From Candidatus Anaeroferrophillacea bacterium (lineage in GTDB: Bacteria > Desulfobacterota > Anaeroferrophillalia > Anaeroferrophillales > Anaeroferrophillaceae), in the NCBI GenBank assembly GCA_016933675.1, contig JAFGAM010000046.1, positions 1-59,008 on the forward strand: 59,008 bases of DNA. Direction: 5' to 3'. How positions within the stretch are numbered: the stretch's first letter is position 1; every line of letters starts with the position of its first letter. The notes under the pieces are model-generated. The model ran no database searches and was not told the origin of the DNA. It was given only the letters and a program-made list of their open reading frames with translations. A program made the position numbers and the translations under genes. Below are positions 55,820 through 59,008 of the stretch, in pieces.

Positions 55820-56023
55820 ACCGGATGTCCGTGGCCATGGGGGTCCGCTTCGACGCCCCGCTTCTGGCCGGCGAAAAGGTGACGGCGGCGATCCGGGAGC
55901 GGTCGCCGCCGGTTCCACACGCTACTCCATGTCAGCCTTCTCCGTCCCCAGCGGCTTTGACTGGGTTCAGCTCAGGCGACAACTATACAGACCGGGGGGA
56001 ACCGCGGCGGATTCCACCACCTT
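55820..56023. other. Region after the porin gene
   Basis: About 200 bases with no recognised gene. A small palindrome ACCACCTTTAGTGGT (56016-56030) sits exactly where the IS91-type sequence begins and may mark its boundary. Confidence 0.3.
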
Positions 56024-56026
56024 TAG

Positions 56027-56305
56027 TGGTGTGAATGCATCAAAAAGATCTGGGAAGTCGATCCGTTGTTGTGCCCTCGTTGTCAGGGGGAGATGAAGAT
56101 AGTCAGTTTCATTACGGATTACCCGGTCATCCAGAAAATACGCAAACATCTCGATCTGTGTGAGCGGCCGCCACCGATTGTACCGGTTCTTCCAGATGCG
56201 TCTTCGGTGTCGCCGTCGGCCCGAGTGTTTACCGGCGAAGGGTTGGTATACGAGCCGCTTGACGATGGCTGGCCGGGGTATGAAGAGCCGTTATGCGCCG
56301 GGTAA
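56027..56305 (+). pseudogene. IS91-family transposase, C-terminal remnant
   Basis: The frame CIKKIWEVDPLLCPRCQGEM, KIVSFITDYPVIQKIRKHLD and a tail with EGLVYEPLDDGWPGYEEP matches the end of IS91-type (Y2 transposase) proteins, whose C-terminus has a CPxC zinc pair and a (K/R)-(I/V)-(I/V)-(S/A)-FI strand. A TAG at 56024-56026 and loss of the rest show it is a fragment. Its last 89 bases recur at 58920-59008 with 4 mismatches. Confidence 0.8.
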
Positions 56306-56545
56306 GACCGGTGAAGCGACCGGCTATGTCACGGGAGCACGTCAGGGGTGCGTGCGGTAACGTGCCTGAAACCAGGTAATCCCGCCATTATCCCGCACAA
56401 TCTTTGTTGTCATGAAGATAAAACTGTGGTGCAGGCACGAAAATGCAACCCGAGATAACAATAGTGTGACCGACATGGTGACAGGGGGCGCCCGTGGTGT
56501 GCAGTGCCGTGGTGATGACGCTATTTCGTGGCAACTCTCGCAAAG

Positions 56546-56592
56546 CAATTTCCTATCATCTCATCATCATCATCATCTCCTATCATCTCATC
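56546..56592. repeat. Short direct repeat with CAT microsatellite
   Basis: TCCTATCATCTCATC occurs at 56551-56565 and again at 56578-56592, separated by CAT triplets. The second copy covers the feoA stop codon, so the 3' end of feoA may have been formed by a local duplication. Confidence 0.6.
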
Positions 56593-56795
56593 TTGTTGCG
56601 CAGGGTAATGGTGTTGCCCCGGACGCGCAGAGCCACGGGATCGTTGAGCGGTGCCGGGCCCTGGATCCGGATTTCAGTCCCCGGCACCAGCCCCATATCG
56701 CGGATGCGCCGGCCGAGATCGCCCGCGACCCTGACCGCGGCAATGGTTCCCGCCTGATCTACCGCCATCCGTCGCAAACTGATTCTTTCCGACAT
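56583..56795 (-). CDS. feoA: FeoA-domain protein
   Basis: A 70-residue SH3-like FeoA protein: SLRRMAVDQAGTIAAVRVAG, LGRRIRDMGLVPGTEIRIQG and DPVALRVRGNTITLRNK. FeoA assists the ferrous iron transporter FeoB or acts as a small regulator. No feoB is next to it in the window, and the neighbouring DNA is mobile-element debris. Start ATG 56795; the upstream minus-strand sequence is AT-rich, but no strong Fur box was confirmed. Confidence 0.88.
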   Translation of the reverse strand: MSERISLRRMAVDQAGTIAAVRVAGDLGRRIRDMGLVPGTEIRIQGPAPLNDPVALRVRGNTITLRNKMR

Positions 56796-56928
56796 AATTT
56801 CAACCTGATTGCATAAGTTAAGCCGCTAACCTCATCCGACCACCCGGCAGCCAGCTGCTCCTTATAAACGACCGGGGCAAAAATCTCAAGTTGCCATTGC
56901 GGCAAAAGCATGTTAAACCAAGTCTAGT

Positions 56929-56941
56929 AAACTAAGTTTAT
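56929..56941. promoter_or_regulatory. Palindromic operator candidate of the toxin-antitoxin pair
   Basis: Perfect inverted repeat TAAACT-A-AGTTTA directly upstream of the antitoxin ribosome binding site (CTGGAGGAG). Type II antitoxins usually repress their own promoter through such palindromes. Confidence 0.55.
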
Positions 56942-56952
56942 CTGGAGGAGTC

Positions 56953-57198
56953 ATGCAGACAATCAATATCCATGAAGCAAAAACCAACCTTTCGCGCCTG
57001 ATTGAGAAGGCCGTCAACGGGGAGCCGTTTATTATCGCCAAGGCCGGCAAGCCCCTGGTGCAGGTGTCCCGGCTTGATTCTCTTGCCGCCCCCCCCGTAA
57101 AACGGTTGGGCTTTTTGACGGGCCAGATCATGGTGCCTGACGATTTCGACCGCATGGGCAGTGAGGAGATCGAACGACTGTTTGGGGGCAGGCAGTGA
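56953..57198 (+). CDS. Phd/YefM-family antitoxin
   Basis: An 81-residue DNA-binding antitoxin: NIHEAKTNLSRLIEKAVNGE and PFIIAKAGKPLVQVSRL are the family hallmarks. The C-terminal part (IMVPDDFDRMGSEEIERLFG) is the toxin-binding tail typical of Phd partners of PIN toxins. GGAGGAG lies 5 bases before ATG 56953. Its stop overlaps the toxin start by four bases. Confidence 0.92.
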   Translation: MQTINIHEAKTNLSRLIEKAVNGEPFIIAKAGKPLVQVSRLDSLAAPPVKRLGFLTGQIMVPDDFDRMGSEEIERLFGGRQ

Positions 57199-57581
57199 AG
57201 CTGCTGCTCGATACCCACCTGCTTTTGTGGGCCGCCGGCGCACCTGAACGTCTCTCGCCTGCGGCTCGGGCTCTGATCGAAGACCCTGAAAACGAACTGA
57301 TTTTCAGCGCCGCCAGCCTTTGGGAGATTGCCATCAAACATAGCCTCGGCCGGGCTGATTTTCATGTCGATTCCCGGGTCCTGCGCCGGGGTCTGCAAGA
57401 CCATGGCTACGGTGAATTGCCGATCACCAGTGCCCACGCGGTTGCCATTGACTCTCTGCCGTTGATCCACAAAGATCCCTTCGACCGGATTCTCATCGCC
57501 CAGGCAATCGTTGAGGGCATCACCCTGTTAACCACAGATTCGTTGGTTGCCAGGTACTCCGGGCCAGTCCGGCCGGTTTGA
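57195..57581 (+). CDS. PIN-domain toxin (VapC-like ribonuclease)
   Basis: A 128-residue PIN ribonuclease. Acidic metal ligands are in KLLLDTHLLLWAA (first Asp), SAASLWEIAIKHSLG (Glu) and HKDPFDRILIAQA (Asp pair), with LLTTDSLVARY at the end. Complete length and all ligands present, so it is likely active. Translation is coupled to the antitoxin (GTGA overlap). Confidence 0.93.
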   Translation: MKLLLDTHLLLWAAGAPERLSPAARALIEDPENELIFSAASLWEIAIKHSLGRADFHVDSRVLRRGLQDHGYGELPITSAHAVAIDSLPLIHKDPFDRILIAQAIVEGITLLTTDSLVARYSGPVRPV

Positions 57582-57717
57582 ATCTGAAATTCAAGCCTGG
57601 TATACTGTTTTAACCCTGAGTCCGTGGCGTAATAATTGCGAAATGCTCACAAACTATTGATATTTATCGGTATTTATGGTAAATATTCTCCCATAATTTA
57701 CCCCCTGGGAGGTGAAC

Positions 57718-57916
57718 ATGCGACCTGTAGAATTTATCATAAAAGAAGGGAGAGGGACGCAGGGCGGTCATTGAAATTGACGGCCAGGAATTTTCCCTGG
57801 AGGAATTCGGCACCATGCTCACCACCTGCTCCGGCTGGGGAATGCGGTTCGTTTTCGTGCCCGAGGATGAGCTGGCCAGCCAGTCTGATATCATCAACAT
57901 AGATCCGGCAGGCTGA
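57718..57916 (+). pseudogene. Small conserved gene broken by a frameshift
   Basis: ATG 57718 has a good ribosome binding site (GGGAGGTGAAC), but its frame (MRPVEFIIKEGRGTQ) stops at 57774. From about 57764 another frame continues with VIEIDGQEFSLEEFGTMLTT and SGWGMRFVFVPEDE to TGA 57914. The second part resembles short conserved proteins with an EF-S-x-EEFG motif. A single shift near 57755 would join the two parts into about 65 residues. Confidence 0.6.
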
Positions 57917-57986
57917 TCAGGGGGGAAATCCCTGCAAACGGAAGTCACCATCCCTGCGGGGGAGACTCCTGCCATCTGGAGAAAAC

Positions 57987-58515
57987 ATGAACACAGAGGA
58001 AACATTGGCAGTCTTCGAGGATTTTCGGATTCGCCGCATTTAAGAAGAAGAACCAGATACCTGGTATTTCTCGGTGGTGGATATTGTCGCGGCATTGATC
58101 CAGCAGCCGGATTATCAAGCCGCACGCAACTACTGGAAGGTATTGAAAAACCGTCTGCAAAAAGAAGGCAGTGAAGCGGTTACAAACTGTAACCGGTTGA
58201 AGCTCCCCGCTCAGGACGGAAAAATGCGTCTGAACGACGTCGCCGATGCCGAAACCCTGCTGCGCCTGATCCAGTCGGTTCCCAGCCCCAAGGCCGAACC
58301 CCCCGATCAAGCTCTGGCTGGCGAAAGTCGGCTACGAGCGCATCCAGGACATGGGCGACCCTGCGCGGTCGCTGGACCGGGCCCGTGATTACTGGCGTCA
58401 GCATGGGCGCAGTGAAAAGTGGATTCAGCAACGCATGATGGGGCAGGAAACCTGCAACAAGCTGACCGATTACTGGAGCAATCACGAGATTCAGGAGGAG
58501 CAGGAGTACTGGAAT
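57987..58515 (+). pseudogene. Bro-N/DinD-like protein gene, broken
   Basis: From ATG 57987 the frame reads MNTEETLAVFEDFRIRRI, then TAA (58041-58043), then continues in frame with [38 protein letters not shown] and [21 protein letters not shown] shift near 58300 (a run of six C) leads to [20 protein letters not shown] and RMMGQETCNKLTDYWSNHEI. The Bro-N fold occurs in phage antirepressors and DinD-like proteins. One stop and one frameshift make it non-functional. Confidence 0.75.
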
Positions 58516-58820
58516 GCGGCGAGGAGAAGACCGCTCTCGACTGGCTGGAACGGATTCCGGCCGGTGAGCAGCAGGAGCGGGACAAACTGCTGCTCGACAT
58601 CTATGACCGGCAGGGAAACAAACAGCAGCAGGCCGAAGTTGCCCGGCGCAGCTTCCGTCAGCAGCGCGGCAGGATAGGTTTTGAGCGCTGGATTTCGATC
58701 GTCGGTGAGGATCAGCGCAACGAACTGCTCAGCCAGGAGGTGCGGATCATTCTCGGCGCCCTTATCCTCTCCCTGACCGATGCCGCCTTTCATAACGGGG
58801 TGAGGATAGACAACAGGTAA
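58516..58820 (+). pseudogene. C-terminal remnant of a DUF6880-like protein
   Basis: A frame with LDWLERIPAGEQQERDKLLL, DIYDRQGNKQQQAEVARRSF and RGRIGFERWISIVGEDQRNE fits the helical repeat end of a DUF6880-type protein. It joins the Bro-N remnant directly in another frame with no start of its own, which points to a deletion that fused two old genes. The last 20 residues lack recognisable similarity. Confidence 0.5.
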
Positions 58821-58856
58821 CGGGAAAGGACTGGAAGCGCCGGCGCAGTATGTCAT

Positions 58857-59008
58857 CCGCATCCGTTTTTGCTGGCCAAGATGACCTACAACGAGCAGAG
58901 CGGGATGGTTATCTGCCGCATGCGTCTTCGGCGTCGCCGTCGGCCCGAGCGTTTACCGGCGAAGGGTTGGTATACGAGCCCCTTGACGATGGCCGGCCGG
59001 GGTATGAA
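58857..59008 (+). pseudogene. IS91-family transposase remnant with internal deletion
   Basis: FLLAKMTYNEQSGMVI is the conserved middle motif of IS91-type transposases. At about 58918 it is joined directly to the 89-base C-terminal segment also found at 56196-56284, in a different frame, so the sequence between was deleted. The element runs out of the window. Confidence 0.75.

Noticed and set aside
56412-56816. Plus-strand frame with His-rich stretch over feoA
   Set aside because: The His run comes from the CAT microsatellite and the frame is antisense to a clear feoA.

Overview
The window is about 59 kb of GC-rich DNA from a Gram-negative anaerobe, most likely a member of the Desulfobacterota in the Desulfuromonas/Geobacter/Desulfobulbus neighbourhood. 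This is inferred from gene content and order, not from a phylogeny. The supporting evidence is: lpxC (outer membrane); a nusA-ylxR-infB-DUF503-rbfA-nrnA-truB-rpsO-pnp cluster; a HesB/IscA-like selenoprotein; a molybdenum hydroxylase end with an AcoR-type sigma-54 activator; and a porin/decaheme cytochrome cluster of the kind used for electron transfer across the outer membrane. No tRNA, rRNA or CRISPR array was found.

Layout. 1-5 kb: C-terminus of a molybdenum hydroxylase, an HD protein, a sigma-54 activator and a CoA-disulfide/persulfide reductase with a rhodanese tail. 5-14 kb: two DUF3857/transglutaminase-like proteins (one has lost its catalytic Cys), a TonB-dependent receptor with a His/Cys-rich partner, and a divergent selenoprotein gene with an in-frame UGA and a clear bacterial SECIS hairpin. 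14-31 kb: cysM, gatA, gatB, lpxC and the rimP-to-pnp translation/RNA cluster. 31-39 kb: dnaJ-like, comEC, hisS and two unrecognised genes, one possibly amidoligase-like. 39-45 kb: a gamma-glutamylcyclotransferase-like gene, a likely 53-aa protein, a lone FlhB-tail protein and a heat-shock operon hsp20-hsp20-clpB.

45-50 kb is the least understood part. It holds a conserved small protein, a degenerate MocA-like nucleotidyltransferase with a Phd-like N-terminus, a fusion of a THEP1-type NTPase (with a long Gly-rich insertion) to a polytopic membrane region, and a DUF4213/DUF364 protein. I read these four as a possible unlabelled metal or cofactor module, related in theme to the molybdenum hydroxylase at the window start.

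50-56 kb encodes an electron conduit: a ten-heme cytochrome built from two homologous five-heme halves (interrupted by what looks like a single extra base), a DmsE/MtrA-like decaheme cytochrome and an MtrB/PioB-like porin. 56-59 kb is a decaying mobile zone. It has IS91-family transposase ends as direct repeats, feoA, a Phd/PIN toxin-antitoxin pair, and frameshifted remnants.

Three families of dispersed intergenic repeats run through the window. R1 is about 120 bp with inverted ends. R2 is about 130 bp with a hairpin whose two arms covary between copies. R3 occurs as one direct copy carrying R2 inside it, and one inverted copy that splits the cytochrome cluster.
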